Assembly: GCA_964035775.1 (NCBI GenBank)
Contig: OZ038315.1
Location: 29,901,458 to 29,965,457, forward strand
Source: Osedax frankpressi
Taxonomy: Eukaryota > Annelida > Polychaeta > Sabellida > Siboglinidae
Direction of reading: 5' to 3'
DNA: 64,000 nt
The notes beneath the pieces are model-generated. The model saw nothing but the letters and a program-made list of their open reading frames with translations, had not been told where the DNA came from and ran no database searches. Each line of letters starts with the position of its first letter. The stretch's first letter is position 1. This document shows, in pieces, positions 1-12,963 of this stretch. The position numbers and the translations under genes are program-made.

Positions 1-512
1 AATAAATCTAGGATCTCCCAAATTGCATCCAATGGAGTCCACTATACCAGATTCATTAGACTCTTCTAGAGTAATATTTCTGCAAACTTCCTGACCTTTT
101 TTATGACCTACTCTCGCAGAGTTTAGCAAATCTGAGCTCACAGGCGCTCCTGGACTTGCGGGAAAGGCGTCGTCCATTAGACATCCGTCCCCGAGACCGC
201 TATCCCGAGAATCGCCAATCAGCACGTCCGCAATAAGTTCGACGTCGATTTCGTCGTTGGCGCTCTCCGGATCAGAGGGAACTGCTTTACGTCGTTGCCG
301 CTGCGTCCGCTGTACCAGGTTACTGATGAGGGCTCGTCGGTCCGCTGCACCGCCAATGCCTGGAGATGCGACAACGCCGATGCCTGGATCGTCTGCGTCG
401 TCGCCCAGTTGAGCGTTCAACACCTGCGCACATATCTTAGCCGGAGAATCGAATGGCCGCCTCAAGGATTCACATTCTACGGTGCGTTTGATCCGTAGAC
501 ACTCCTCATAGC
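1..512 (-). CDS. Partial coding exon of an unrecognised protein, cut by the left edge
   Basis: The minus strand is open from about 600 down to base 1 without a stop. From 512 downward the composition jumps from AT-rich spacer to roughly half G+C, as in the other real exons of this window. A good acceptor (CATTAG then GCTATGAGG) sits at 513-514, so I place the exon start at 512. The translation begins YEECLRIKRTVECESLRRPF, continues with a conserved-looking FDSPAKICAQVLNAQL, then an Arg-rich stretch (QRTQRQRRK) and a long acidic, Ser/Gly/Pro-rich, probably disordered segment (EIDVELIADVLIGDSRDSGL). No catalytic motif, signal peptide or membrane segment is seen. The short open frame on the opposite strand at 295-498 is a shadow of this exon. 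A nuclear or signalling protein would fit the composition, but I do not recognise the family. Confidence 0.6.
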
Positions 513-1882
513 CTAATGACGTCGTAAATAGCAGTGTTGAGTATAGTGTAGAATATATAGTATAACATCGTAAACATATTGTGAGCCATATACTGATTAT
601 ATACTATAAGTCAGGGTTGTTATTGTAATGATATATATTTTTTCATGAATAAAGTAAATTGTGGTTTGGTATTATTTGATATAGTTTGATTCATATAAAA
701 ATATTATATAAATAAATTAAATTTATAATAAAATTTATACAAAAGCAAAAATTATTTTATTATTAAATAAAAATTTGTTTGGGTTTTAAAAAAAATACCC
801 GTAAATTTAACTTATTCAATATTAGTACAATTGAACTATAGTTCTTAAAATTATACTGCATTTTCTTTATAACATTATTCTTAATGGGATGGTATTTATT
901 TCTTAATAAATTAATGAAAATATTACTTTTTTCTAATAATTTTTTATAAATTATCTATCAAATATATTCCATGTTTAAATTTATAAATCAAAACATGTTA
1001 TTTATTATGTAATCCAAAATCTAAAAAAGCAATACAATAAAAAAATATAAATATACATTACATTAAAATTAAATTTTGTAATCTTTCTAACATTTTACTA
1101 TTTATTGAACAATTTCAACCAATCATAAAACTCTAAAAGATATTATATTATTAAAAGCCCTGTTATAATTTAATTTAAATACATTAAGCATATTATACAA
1201 GTTCAATATCATTATTCAAAAAGTGATGATATAAGTTTTCTTATTCAATAAATGAAATTTATATTTTAAAGTACAGTTATTTGAATATATATTTATGATA
1301 ATTTTTGTAATATAAATATATTAGTATAATTAATTAGTATATAATTATAATGAGTATATACTAGTATATACTAATAGTTCAATCTTATTGGGTTTATTTT
1401 TATAAATTTAATTTAGGAAACACATTTTTACAATCAACTATCAACTAATACAAATACATAGTTTAATTAAATTTGATAATTATCAGATAGTTAAAAAACA
1501 AAACAAATATTACTAAAAAAGTTAGTGAGTAATGTATGCATACAAATTATATAACAAAGAAACTGATGGTCAATGACTATAAGAAGAAAAAGTATTGTTA
1601 TTACAATATTTTGATGATCTAACTTGTATTTATTTTTTAAAAAGTTAATTTGTAATACTAATAGAAAAAAATATGATTATTAGGTTTTAATATGTTTTGA
1701 ATGTAATAAAGTTTTATATAATGTAATTATCATATGATATAGCTTTAGAATATTACATTAGACAGCTAACTATTGTATATAATTCTAAATATAATATTAA
1801 TTACAACTATTAATATTTTGAGAGTAAATTAAAATATTTCATAATTTACGTATAGGGGTGATATTTGAATAAATGTATTGAA
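513..1882. other. AT-rich spacer or intron, no gene seen
   Basis: Nearly pure A+T sequence with short open frames only. It is probably the intron between the 1-512 exon and any upstream exon around 1.9-2.0 kb. I see no structured element in it. Confidence 0.5.
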
Positions 1883-2029
1883 TCATCTTATATTGAATAA
1901 ATTTAAAAATTCAGACCTCGTTTCGATTGGCACAGGTGAGTTCCTCGCCTTCCAAATGCTCCATTTTTTTCTAGAACAGTAACGGGACATGGAATCGGAT
2001 TCGATTTTGTTTTGTTTCTTTTTAGACAT
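1883..2029 (-). CDS. Possible first exon of the left-edge minus-strand gene
   Basis: An island of higher GC lies here in AT-rich DNA. On the minus strand an ATG at 2029 opens 48 codons (starting MSKKKQNKIESDSM). A second frame from the ATG at 1964 reads MEHLEGEELTCANRNE and then meets a weak donor (GAG then GTCTGA). Neither phase joins directly to the acceptor at 513-514, so another exon would be needed. On the plus strand the same island has a strong donor (GCACAG then GTGAGT at 1935) and an acceptor (TTTCTTTTTAG ending at 2025), so a plus-strand non-coding exon pair is an alternative. The composition supports a transcribed exon; its strand and product are unsure. Confidence 0.3.
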   Translation of the reverse strand: MSKKKQNKIESDSMSRYCSRKKWSIWKARNSPVPIETRSEFLNLFNIR

Positions 2030-4176
2030 CTCCAGATACGCGAAGCTGATCTTTTGTCGACTTTCAATGTATAGGTATAACCAAAATTATCTATTAGAAC
2101 TTCCTGTCATAAATATAACTTTTATTTCAGGTATTCACTAAGTATAAAATTAAATATATTATTTAATATAAAAATGATATTAGTTCAATTAAATTAAATG
2201 TAAATTTCATATAGATTAGAGATAATAACTATTCATACTAAATATGATTAATTAAAATGATAATTAATAAATTTTACTAAAACAATTGTGAAACAAGTGA
2301 AATAATCGACAGGTTGTAAAAAAAAATTATATATTAGTTTTATTTTAATTCGTGTAATTAATTAATTAAAATATTATTCTATAATGATTAAATATTTGAT
2401 CTCATTCGAATTTACCGTAATTTATGTTTATTTGGTATAAATTTACAATTATTATGTATATTATTATATTTATAGAAATTTTTAGTTTTATTTTTTATTT
2501 CATAGTATTATATATACTATTTAATTATAGTAATAAGTAAGTGAATGAAATTATTTTAATGATGTTATATGTTAGGTTATGAAATATATAAATTCAAATT
2601 GTAGATAATTTAGTCACTATATTAAGTAAGATTTAAAATAAAATTATATATCTTATTATTTTATTAAAAATACAATAACTTATACCGATATATAAATAAA
2701 TAAAGAAGAGATTAGATCAAGTAGAATGAAATAAATATGAATGATATTTTCAATAGGCAGAAAATTATATTTTATAAATAAAATGATTTGATTTAAAAAA
2801 ATACTTCTTATTAATTTTATAATGCTTTAGTGGATACGAAATATCTAATTTGTTTGCAATATTTGTTTTTATGAAAATTAAATATTGACTTTATACATTA
2901 TGAAAACTATCTATAATTCTATACACTAATGTATAAATGAATATCATTTTTATAAAATGTATACAAATATAATCTTTGCTAAACATTAAATTTTCGATTA
3001 AAATAATTAAGCATAAAATGATCATCACATACCTTATAATTCAATGTTATTAGAATAATATATAATATTTACTATACAATTATAGTTTATAAATTTTGTA
3101 CAAATTTAAAATTAATTATTTACCTTATTACGTTGAGAAGCATTTTTAATTTTTTTAAATTCCAATTCCAATTTAGGGTCATATATTCCATCCATTACTA
3201 CACCCTTCATATCATCAGTATTCACTATAAACTGATCTGCATGAGAATAAATCATAAATTTAAAATATTTATATATATAAAATTAATTATATTTCGGTGG
3301 GCTATGATTAAGAAATAATCATATAAACGGATTATCTATTTCAATTATATAATAATTATTTAATAATTTTTATAAATATAGATTTATGTATAAATTATTT
3401 ACATATAAAATTATGTCAGATTTCTACTGATTATAACCATATCACAGGTAGTGAATTATGCAGTATTATTAGTGAATATAGTAAATTAGTGTCAACAATC
3501 ATATTATAAATATGTAACCAATTTTATATTGTGAACACTGTAAACTGGACACTGTATACTATACAATGTACACTATACTGTTAATTTGAATAGACTATAT
3601 AAACCAAAAGGAGATCTATATTATCTTTAATGTTTTATTATACAATTATATTATTAAACTTCTGTATATATCTAATTACAAACATTTCTAACAACTATAT
3701 TATCTTATATTATTCTCATTAATTATTATATATACACTTTTATACCATTTAGGGAAAAGTATTACATATTTTATATAGCTAAGAATATGATATACTTATA
3801 AAATTAGTTCTTCTGAAATATATTATTAAAAATAAATCAAATACATATTATGCAAAATGTGTATTTATACAAAATAAATATTTATGTTAATTAAAAATAT
3901 ATCAGAGTATTGTACATATATCAAATCAGGATTTAATTATTATATTTTGTAATTGATGCCCCAAAAATACTCATATACTGAATTCGGGCTATAATTAGTA
4001 AAGCATATTTATTAATTTTTAAAATGATTTATTTTTACAAATATATTATATACCCACAAATATATACTAACAAATAGATTCTAATAAAATAACCGATGTA
4101 TTATGTCACGATATATTATATATTTATTTAATAATTTTTTTTATAAATATATCGATTTTTAATAATATATAATAAA
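2030..4176. other. AT-rich spacer, no gene seen
   Basis: Low-complexity A+T DNA with many short inverted and direct repeats. The open frame near 3133-3318 has only AT-driven composition and no recognisable motif. Confidence 0.5.
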
Positions 4177-5466
4177 TATAGGCTTGGCTAGATAGGCTGT
4201 GAACTGTGCTGATTTGTTTACATGGAATTTTTAATAATTTGTACAATTTTCATGTCTTTGTTGTTTACAATATTGATTGTATTTGTTACACAAGGATATA
4301 TTCAAATATATTATTGATTTAAATTGTATATATCTCATTATTGCTTTTATTTGTAAGCAGATATTTTCAAATATATATTATAAAGATAGTTTAACAAATT
4401 TTAATATTGTAAAAAATATACATTTCCCCCATATTATTTTTCAACATTGATTATTAAATAAAAAAATAATACGGGTATTACCTGTCGGGTAAAATTCATA
4501 ATTGTTTAGGATATTAAAATGTTTCATAAAATCTTATGAAATATATACAGTAATTAGTCATTATTAATTAACACATCAAACATAGGCAAGGGCTCACCAC
4601 GATTTTAGCAGATATGTCGGCTGGTTTCAATTCAATTGAATAAAATACGATTCAAGGAGTAATCCTTGAATCGTATTTTTATTTGATATTAACATTCGCA
4701 TATAACGGAATATTGCATATTATAATAATAGAATATATTATTTAAATAATAGTATGTATTCATAATCAATAATAAATACTTGGATAGTAGTTGTATTATA
4801 TTTATTAATTAATAAATGCATACCAGTTAAAAGTAAATATATAATTTATAATATAGTTTAAATACCTATGTTTAAAATACAGTCACATATGATCAATAAA
4901 ATGCTAAAATTGACTTAATTCGGTAATTTTTTAAAATATATATTAAAATATAATAATAAAATATTTGATATATTATTTACACTTCGGGTTTAAATAAATT
5001 ATCAGTTTTTATACATAAATCACTAATAATATTGATAATTAAATTGAGATATATATTAATAAATTGTATAATTATGTAGATTAGTAACAAACGATATTTT
5101 CAAATATATTCCATACAGATGATAAGAACAATTATAATATCATAAGCACATTTTAATATTTTTTACAAATACGAATTTTACCCTTATTATTTTTATATTG
5201 AAAAATAATATGGGGAATAATATACTATTTGGAAATATCTACGTGAAACAAATAAAATATATATTGCGATCAATTCAACATCTATAAAAGTTTTCAATAT
5301 ATTAAAGAATATCTGTAAATAATAAATATATCGAAATAAATTCAATATCTATAAAATTTAAATTAACAATATATGAACTACAAAGACATGAAAATTCCAA
5401 AATTACTAAATATATATGATAACAACAAATTATTAAAGTTCACAGCCTGTCTAGTCAATGCCATAG
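4177..5466. mobile_element. Foldback (long inverted repeat) element
   Basis: About 4177-4490 and about 5170-5466 are diverged inverted copies of each other. The outer ends read TATAGGCTTGGCTAGATAGG on the left and, on the complement of the right end, TATGGCATTGACTAGACAGG; both continue into GCTGTGAACT. Further in, both arms share TTTTCATGTCTTTG, then CATATTATTTTTCAA and a GGGTAAAATTC block in the same order. The centre (4490-5170) has no coding capacity and holds a separate hairpin at about 4642-4681. This is the layout of a non-autonomous foldback or MITE-like DNA element. No clear target duplication could be assigned because the flanks are A/T runs. Superfamily unknown. Confidence 0.6.
4642..4681. 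repeat. Near-perfect hairpin with 4-base loop
   Basis: The arm AAATACGATTCAAGGA is followed by GTAA and its exact reverse complement TCCTTGAATCGTATTT. It lies inside the foldback element. It could be a nested miniature element or a cruciform-forming palindrome. Confidence 0.7.
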
Positions 5467-6059
5467 ATATATAGAATACAATTTAAATTTAAATAGATGC
5501 TTTGGCATTCATAGATTTCATTGTAAATTTTGGTTTAGAATACTAAATATATCATCATTAATCTTTATCATGTTGTAATCTTGGGTAAACAATGCATGAA
5601 TGTTGTAATACCTTATATATATAGTATTATCATATTATATATTGATATATATATGATCTTAACCATTATACGATCTAAACCAAACATTTAAAATATAAAA
5701 CCTATAAATAAATACGTCATTATATATAGCAATATAAATGTTTTAATTAACATATCTAATAAGCTGTTTATAATAGTTGTTGATATATATCTCCTAACTA
5801 ATAGTGATTATTTACTATAGTAAATGATCACTATAATAATTACTAATTATCTAGTAATATAACTATAACTATCATAACTATATATATACAAGTAAGATGA
5901 TACCACAAACTTACACGTGTTCGTACACTCCATATCATTACAGTCGCTATTGTATACGAGTTCTATGTTTATCAATACTGCTCCATTGTATATTATTTGT
6001 TGACCGCGTAATAATTCACGTAATCACGATCGAATTCTAGTTTGTTCTGCGATATTTAT
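5467..6059. other. AT-rich spacer
   Basis: No gene seen. The last 150 bases (from about 5905) become less AT-rich and lead into the putative transcribed region that follows. Confidence 0.4.
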
Positions 6060-6170
6060 TTATATTAGGATATATATCCGAATTTAAATAAATAATGGCA
6101 TTTCTTTGGACTCTTAAATACCGTATAGTGACTCAACTGGAGAAAGGAGGAGGGTTGTGAAATTCTAGAG
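6060..6170 (+). promoter_or_regulatory. Possible non-coding 5' leader exon upstream of the fucosyltransferase
   Basis: A less AT-rich, purine-rich stretch (ACTGGAGAAAGGAGGAGGGT) ends in a textbook donor, TCTAGAG then GTGAGT at 6171. A short frame from the ATG at about 6095 (MAFLWTLKYRIV) closes before the donor, so if this is an exon it is 5' untranslated. It lies 3.1 kb before the first recognised coding exon, on the same strand. This is inference from one splice-like site and base composition. Confidence 0.25.
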
Positions 6171-6894
6171 GTGAGTGCAAAATCATACTGTTGAGAAATC
6201 TAGGAAATATAGTCATTTTTATTTATAGGTAGTTAGTAAGATATTTAGAATGGAAAGAGAAAGAAGACCAAGAAATGAATTATAGACTTAAAAAGAATAA
6301 CTGGAATGTCAAATTCAAATATTCGCCTATGCAAGAGAGTCGCTGAAACGAAATGAAAGAAATCAGGTCAAGAATTCTTTTAATATTTTGTATTATTAAG
6401 TTTTGATTGGGCGACGTTGATTAAATCAGTCATTACCTGATGTCGGTAAAATGCACAAACATACACACACCACATACATAGACACACACATACATACAAA
6501 CACACACACAAACACACGTATATATAAATTTATATAGTTACCACTTTCTCTCTTTAAATGACATGGAAATCAAAAATTATATTATAATATAGTTGCATAT
6601 ATTATTAATTGAGACATCTATCTAAATTAAATAAATATATATATAAAGTAAATATAATTTCTCACCGATGATTATAATTTTAACAAATAAAAATTATGTT
6701 AAATATGTATAATAAGATTTCTACCTATTGTGATAGACAACAGTTGAAGAATATGTTGATTTATAAACTAGGATAAACGGGGATGAATTACTAATTAGAA
6801 TGAGGTATCTTATTAATCCTACATATGAGTATTTTACTATTTAGGAATTTAATAAATTTAATTAATAAACTGTATATAAAACTATTGCTTTTAG

Positions 6895-6935
<41 letters not shown>
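6895..6935. repeat. (TA)n microsatellite
   Basis: An uninterrupted TA dinucleotide run of about 40 bases. Confidence 0.9.
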
Positions 6936-6937
<2 letters not shown>

Positions 6938-7249
6938 ATAATAAATAAATATATGTTAATATATATATAAATATATAAATTCTCATGATGGTAATATACA
7001 TGGGTATTAAATATACCATAGAAATGGGTTTATTGGAAATAATCCAGGTACAGTTAAACATTATCTAGGTCAAGTGGTTTAATCTATTTGTTATTTACCT
7101 GTTTATTCTGATCATGAATAAAGGAAATCCACTCAGCCTTTAGCACAGCCCACTTATAACAACAACAAACGCACCCAGTGCGTCGAATGTTGAACTTTTA
7201 TCTGTCACAATCGTTCAACTCCTTTAATAATGTATTCTCATATATAAAA

Positions 7250-7253
<4 letters not shown>

Positions 7254-7295
<42 letters not shown>

Positions 7296-7323
7296 ATATA
7301 TATATAAATATAGATATAGATAT

Positions 7324-7379
<56 letters not shown>

Positions 7380-7391
7380 ATATATATATAA
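7254..7391. repeat. Long interrupted (TA)n microsatellite
   Basis: About 140 bases of TA repeats with few interruptions, ending directly before the T-run and hairpin at 7392-7445. Confidence 0.9.
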
Positions 7392-7400
7392 TTTTTTTTT

Positions 7401-7445
7401 ACAGGAAACGAACACTATTAGCCGGTGTTAGTGTTCGTTTGTTGT
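7401..7445. repeat. Hairpin AAACGAACACTA / TAGTGTTCGTTT
   Basis: A 12-bp perfect inverted repeat separated by about 11 bases, with extended partial pairing outside (ACAG against TTGT). The GC content is well above that of the flanks. It looks like a miniature element or structured site next to the TA tract; function unknown. Confidence 0.6.
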
Positions 7446-7716
7446 AAAAGAATTACATTATTTACATACAATGATTTAAAAATAGATTTATTTTGATAGA
7501 TTATTTATAATATTTACTATACTGTATGTTGTATTAGTTATGGATACTATACATTTGCAGTATACTAGTTTATTTTACAGTATATATAGTATATACTATA
7601 TATACACATTATATAATAGAAGTAATACACTAACTTTATATTGTTTATGATATATATTATTAATTTCGAATACTATATATGTATAAATATTTATGATTAA
7701 TGACTTTAATGATATA

Positions 7717-7769
<53 letters not shown>
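7717..7769. repeat. (TA)n microsatellite
   Basis: An uninterrupted TA run of about 50 bases. Confidence 0.9.
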
Positions 7770-7772
<3 letters not shown>

Positions 7773-9293
7773 CAGTATAGTTAATATGTAGTTTACATTT
7801 TTGTATATTTATATAAAATTATAACAAAGTATAATATATAGTATATATCTATATATATATATATAATATAGAGTATAAAACTTGTGTCAAATACTATAAA
7901 ATACTAAGTATATATAAACTTTATAAATTATGATAAATATCCATAAATGCTATTTATATAAAATCATAGTAAATGTATTTTATTTGATGGTAAATAAATA
8001 TAATACTTTTGCAAATAATAGTCATCGCCCCCTTTACACCTGAACACACGCCACACATTTAATTAAGTGCATTCTATAACATTGAATATTTATATTATTT
8101 ACATGGAGGGCTACTTCAAATTTGGTTCGCCTTTAAACGTCGTATTGTAAATATTATAAACAGAAAATATTGAACTTATGAACTTATCTCAGGTATAATA
8201 TATTGCCGGGCTTACAGGTAAATATTTACTTTAAATTATATTTATATATTTATTTATTACCTATGTATTATTTATTAATTTATTATTAAGATAATAATGA
8301 TTTAAATATTACAATATTACACATATAGTTACGTTCATATTATGTCATATAGAATAGCATGTTATCTAGCATGTTATCTCTTTATAATAATAAATATGAT
8401 TAACAAATTCTAACTTTAAAGAAAACAATTTCTATACATTTAAAATAGCATATTTGTATCTTATTATAAATTCACATTATTTAATAGTACATTTTATAAA
8501 TTTTGTAGGTTTAGTCATTTACGATAATTATAATCATGATTTTTATAATCATTTAAACTAATGAGATTTATTAATTTTTAAGTTTATCTCATCTATAATA
8601 TTATATAACTTTTTATAAAAGTAATTATTTGAATAATGATACCGTAATTGTAATTTATAACTATAATTACTATAATTCTTGTAATATATTATTAATAGTT
8701 TATTTAATTAATAGTATAAATATATCTGATTAAATATATACTATTTATAACATATTATATATATTAACAGAATACTTATATAATATATTGTACATTACAT
8801 TATATGTTATTTAAAAATATGAAGAGTCTATTGAGATTTATCAATAATAGGTTATTAATTAATTATAAATTATCATCTTTATTATAAGCTACTTAGTCTT
8901 TAGTAAGTAATTTAGGTATATAATATATTTATACTAATTAAGATCATCAATTAATACAAAATAATATTAATAATTAGTTTGTGTATATCGCACGACAGCA
9001 AAGCAATAATAGTTACCTGATATAATACCACAGTAGATAATTATTTCCTATTTCTAACCTAATTGGCCTATATTTCATTGAACATCTAGTTATTCTAATT
9101 TCTTCATAATAAGTAAATTTATATTTTAGTTGAACACATAATTTTTATTTAAGTTTTATTTTAAATATATGTACTTTCTAATAAATAATAGTTAAAATAG
9201 AAATTATCTTAAATATAAATATATATTTAATATTGATTAATTATATACCATGTCAATTAATATAAATTATTATTAGTAATCATCAATTTATAG

Positions 9294-12200
9294 ATTGTCG
9301 CTGGTTTTAATACTAATAGTTATTTCTGGAATCTGTTATTTATTTAAAGTAAACACTACTATTGATATTTATTTCTTACAAGAGAATAAATATAAAGGTG
9401 AGAATATTAATTATTTTAGTTCAAATTCTTTATATAATATGTTTAACAAACTAATGTACATATATATTATACATTTAATCTCACCGATAATAATATTAAT
9501 AATATTAATAATATAAACAAATTTAGTTTGATAACGATAATTAATAATAATAATGTTTAACGTCCAACATTCGTAAACAGGAAGGTATGTTTGCACTCAG
9601 CTACACGGTCGTCTTGGCAACCTGTTATTCCAGTACGCCTCGGCAGAGGGTATCGCACGGCGAAACAATAAAATAGCAATCTACGATGGTCGAATGCATA
9701 TGGCAAAAGGCCTGAATCTCAAGTACTCAGAATATACGTTAAATGTCGATAAGTTTCTAGGTTATTTAAGGAGTACTTCCTAGTCGTGTCTAGGTTCTGA
9801 ATAATCACTAACAATTCAAGTCTATATTCTGTAGAATTACATCATATGCATGACTAAGTACTGAATAATCATTCTTATCTTGGATCTGAAGAATTGCTTC
9901 CTATTCCTATATAATATACTAAATAATTACTTGTTATTGGACTATAGTCATACCTAGGTTCGATTGCGTCATTTTTTTATAAACATGGTTTTAAATAGTT
10001 TTTGATTGGTTTAATTTTCTAAGTCTTCTTTAGCTCTAAAAAATGCATCTTATAATTCATCTTAAATTCATCCTTCTTTCAATTCATCCCCTCCATCGCG
10101 CTCTCTCTCTCTAATCATTATCCGTTTGTAATTCCTATGATGCAACATGTTCACTCTCTCTAACATATGAACTATAGTGTAATAGTTATATTCTCATATT
10201 AATTATAGATTATAATTATAGATCCATTGATAATTAGGACCAACTTTTTTTCCTGTAATTCTCATTCATCATCAAACCCTATTCATTATCCACCAGTCCT
10301 ACTCTTTTATCATGAGTTGCCAATACATTCCTCTCTACTCTTTGGTCCTCTTCCATCTACATGCTATAATTATACATCACTCCTTACACTCTGATAACGT
10401 TATCCCCTACATATTTCCACCTAACTATTCCTTCACCTCCCAACATTCTTCCCTCTATTACCACCCCACTTACCCAGGTAAGAAAACCTATGCATTTGTT
10501 GAGCATAACCGGAGGGCAGGTACCTATGACCCCGAGACTCAGAGGTTGCCGAGGCATCTCGACGTACGACTCATCGGCTATTATCAGTCTTGGCGTTATT
10601 TTACCAACATCGAAGCAGATTTGCGCAGAGAGTTCGCCTGCAGTACGAATGTGAGCTTTCGATTACCTTTATGTATGCGTAAGTACGGTGGAATAAGGTA
10701 CTGCACTATATGAAGTTTAACAGGTAGAGGCTACCCTGTTTGCAAAATCCTTTGATGTGTACAAAAAAATAAAAATAATATAAAAGAAATTATGCAATGC
10801 AAAAAATTAAATGCCTGGATTGTTTGCTAGGAATATATATATATATATATATAACCTATGAGCTCATCGCCCATTAGTTTAATTCATCAATATTATTAAA
10901 GAAGTTCTAACAATATCATTAGAGTATATTTAGATATTGATTTCTAATCATTTTGATTTTAAAAATACCGAATTTTTTGGATAATAAATATTTATATTTA
11001 TATATTAATTTTGTCTTCTTTATATCTATTATGTAACATAATATATTCATTCAAATTAACGAATAGTAAAGTTGCACGATAAAACATTTTTTATCAGTTT
11101 ATCTGAATAAATAAGTTCTATCCTAAATATAATTATATATTTCATGCCTTTTGTTTCTTAATATATAACGAATTTTGTTTATATACTGCACTTATTTAAT
11201 ACATCATGTTTAATTATTCACGTCGTTATTTATAAATTATATATAATAATTCAACATCTAAATTTATGCCTTTTAATTAATTAATTAATAATGTTTTTAC
11301 CTCTGAAATATTTAGTTAAAAAAATAAAATTTTTAAATATTTACCAACCTTTCTCTACCAACCTTTCCAATCTGCCTCTCCACTGAACCTCCTTATTATT
11401 AATTTCTATTTACATTTTTATAGTCTATCTCATTTCTATAACGTATCAACTAATTGCAGTTAAAAATTAGAGTTCACCGGTACTTTACGAATATGACACC
11501 GAATGATTGGCGTAATGCTACGTTGATCGGCGTTCATGGAAGACGTGGCGACATGACCAATAGTAAAAACGTTGGCATGGGATATGCCACTCCCGGGAGA
11601 GATTACTACACTGCAGCTATGCAGGCTTACAGACGTGTTGTGAGAGGTTATTATCTGGTAATGGTTTTATTCGGCGGAGAGGTACTCGATATTTAGTAAT
11701 ATAGTAGTTCACGGATATGCATTGTAGGGTGGGTGTAGTGGTTTAGTGAAGGAGAATAGGTCAATTTATGAGATTATTATTGTTATCAATAATTAAGTCT
11801 ACTATCTAATAATTCTCAATTTGATAGTGATATTTTTAATAAAACTACGAATTTTGATTTATTTACTTATGTTTAGTACAAATAAGATACATATCATTTG
11901 GAATTATATTTATAAATCATGAAGTTATTAAATTGTATTCTTTTAAATAATTTATAATAATATCTATATATTATTAATCTAATTCATTGTCTCTTTGTCG
12001 AAGGAAATATCATTTTTATTGTGGCCAGTGACAATCTGAAATGGATAAAGAATAATATTATTATGAACAGAGACGACGTAAAGGTACACTATATTGAATG
12101 CGTTCATTTGCTTAGTTTTTATTTAAATTAATAACATTGGTGCATTGCTAATTACGACAAATGTTAAAATGTTTCTATATTTAATTTTAATGATAACATT

Positions 12201-12930
12201 ATTTTATAAATTTAATATTACTCATAAAGGTCTTCTATATAAGTTACTATTATATAATAGTAACAATATATAAACTAGATTAATTTCAGTGAACGTATAT
12301 TTACTATCAGGCTAATATATATATAATTATTAGTATAAATAGTTGTATTTGAAGAATGAAAATACAAATTAATATTCAAATTAAGAAGAAATACGAATGC
12401 ATTACAATTAATGATTAAATTACTTAGATACTTTGAATTGAGAGGTACAAGTAATGGATTGTAAATTATTATAATATAATTCTAGAATGAATATAGTTGT
12501 ATAACTACAGTAAATATATACAATCTATGTTTTGCAAGCAAAATAAATATTTAACTCAAATTAATCTGAATAAGGTTTAATCGAAAGTAAACTTTGCAGA
12601 TTGTGTATAATTCTAAATTTAATACACCCTTGTTTGATTTATGCATCCTTTCTGCCTGCAAACACATGATTATTTCTTCTGGGACATTCTCTTGGTGGGC
12701 TGGATGGCTTGCTAGTTAGTTACATAATTAATTTGCCATTTAGTAAATATATCATATTCTATATCTATTATGTGTATAGTTTATTAACCAAGGAGTGTAA
12801 TAATTATATCAAAGATTACAAAGTACTCTTATAATAATAAGAAATGTATCCCAATATAATAACTGGGTTACTAGGAATGTGATTTTATTATAATAATATA
12901 TTACGTATAAATTAAAAACAATTCACGCAT

Positions 12931-12963
<33 letters not shown>

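Larger units (their letters stand above)
6171..9293. other. AT-rich region upstream of the fucosyltransferase, with (TA)n tracts
   Basis: It holds a CA-rich simple repeat (about 6457-6520) and three long TA tracts. Small GC-richer islands occur at about 7130-7200 and 8020-8220; the latter contains a short frame MEGYFKFGSPLNVV and an ACAG-GTAAAT donor-like site. One of these may be a 5' exon of the downstream gene, because the first coding exon recognised there starts behind an acceptor. I cannot support a specific model. Confidence 0.4.

Noticed and set aside
295-498. 67-codon plus open frame with Trp and Cys residues
   Set aside because: Shadow of the better minus-strand exon; it has no sensible protein features.
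9411-9596. Minus open frame over fucosyltransferase exons 1-2
   Set aside because: Lies across the intron on the opposite strand to a well-supported spliced gene; no motif.
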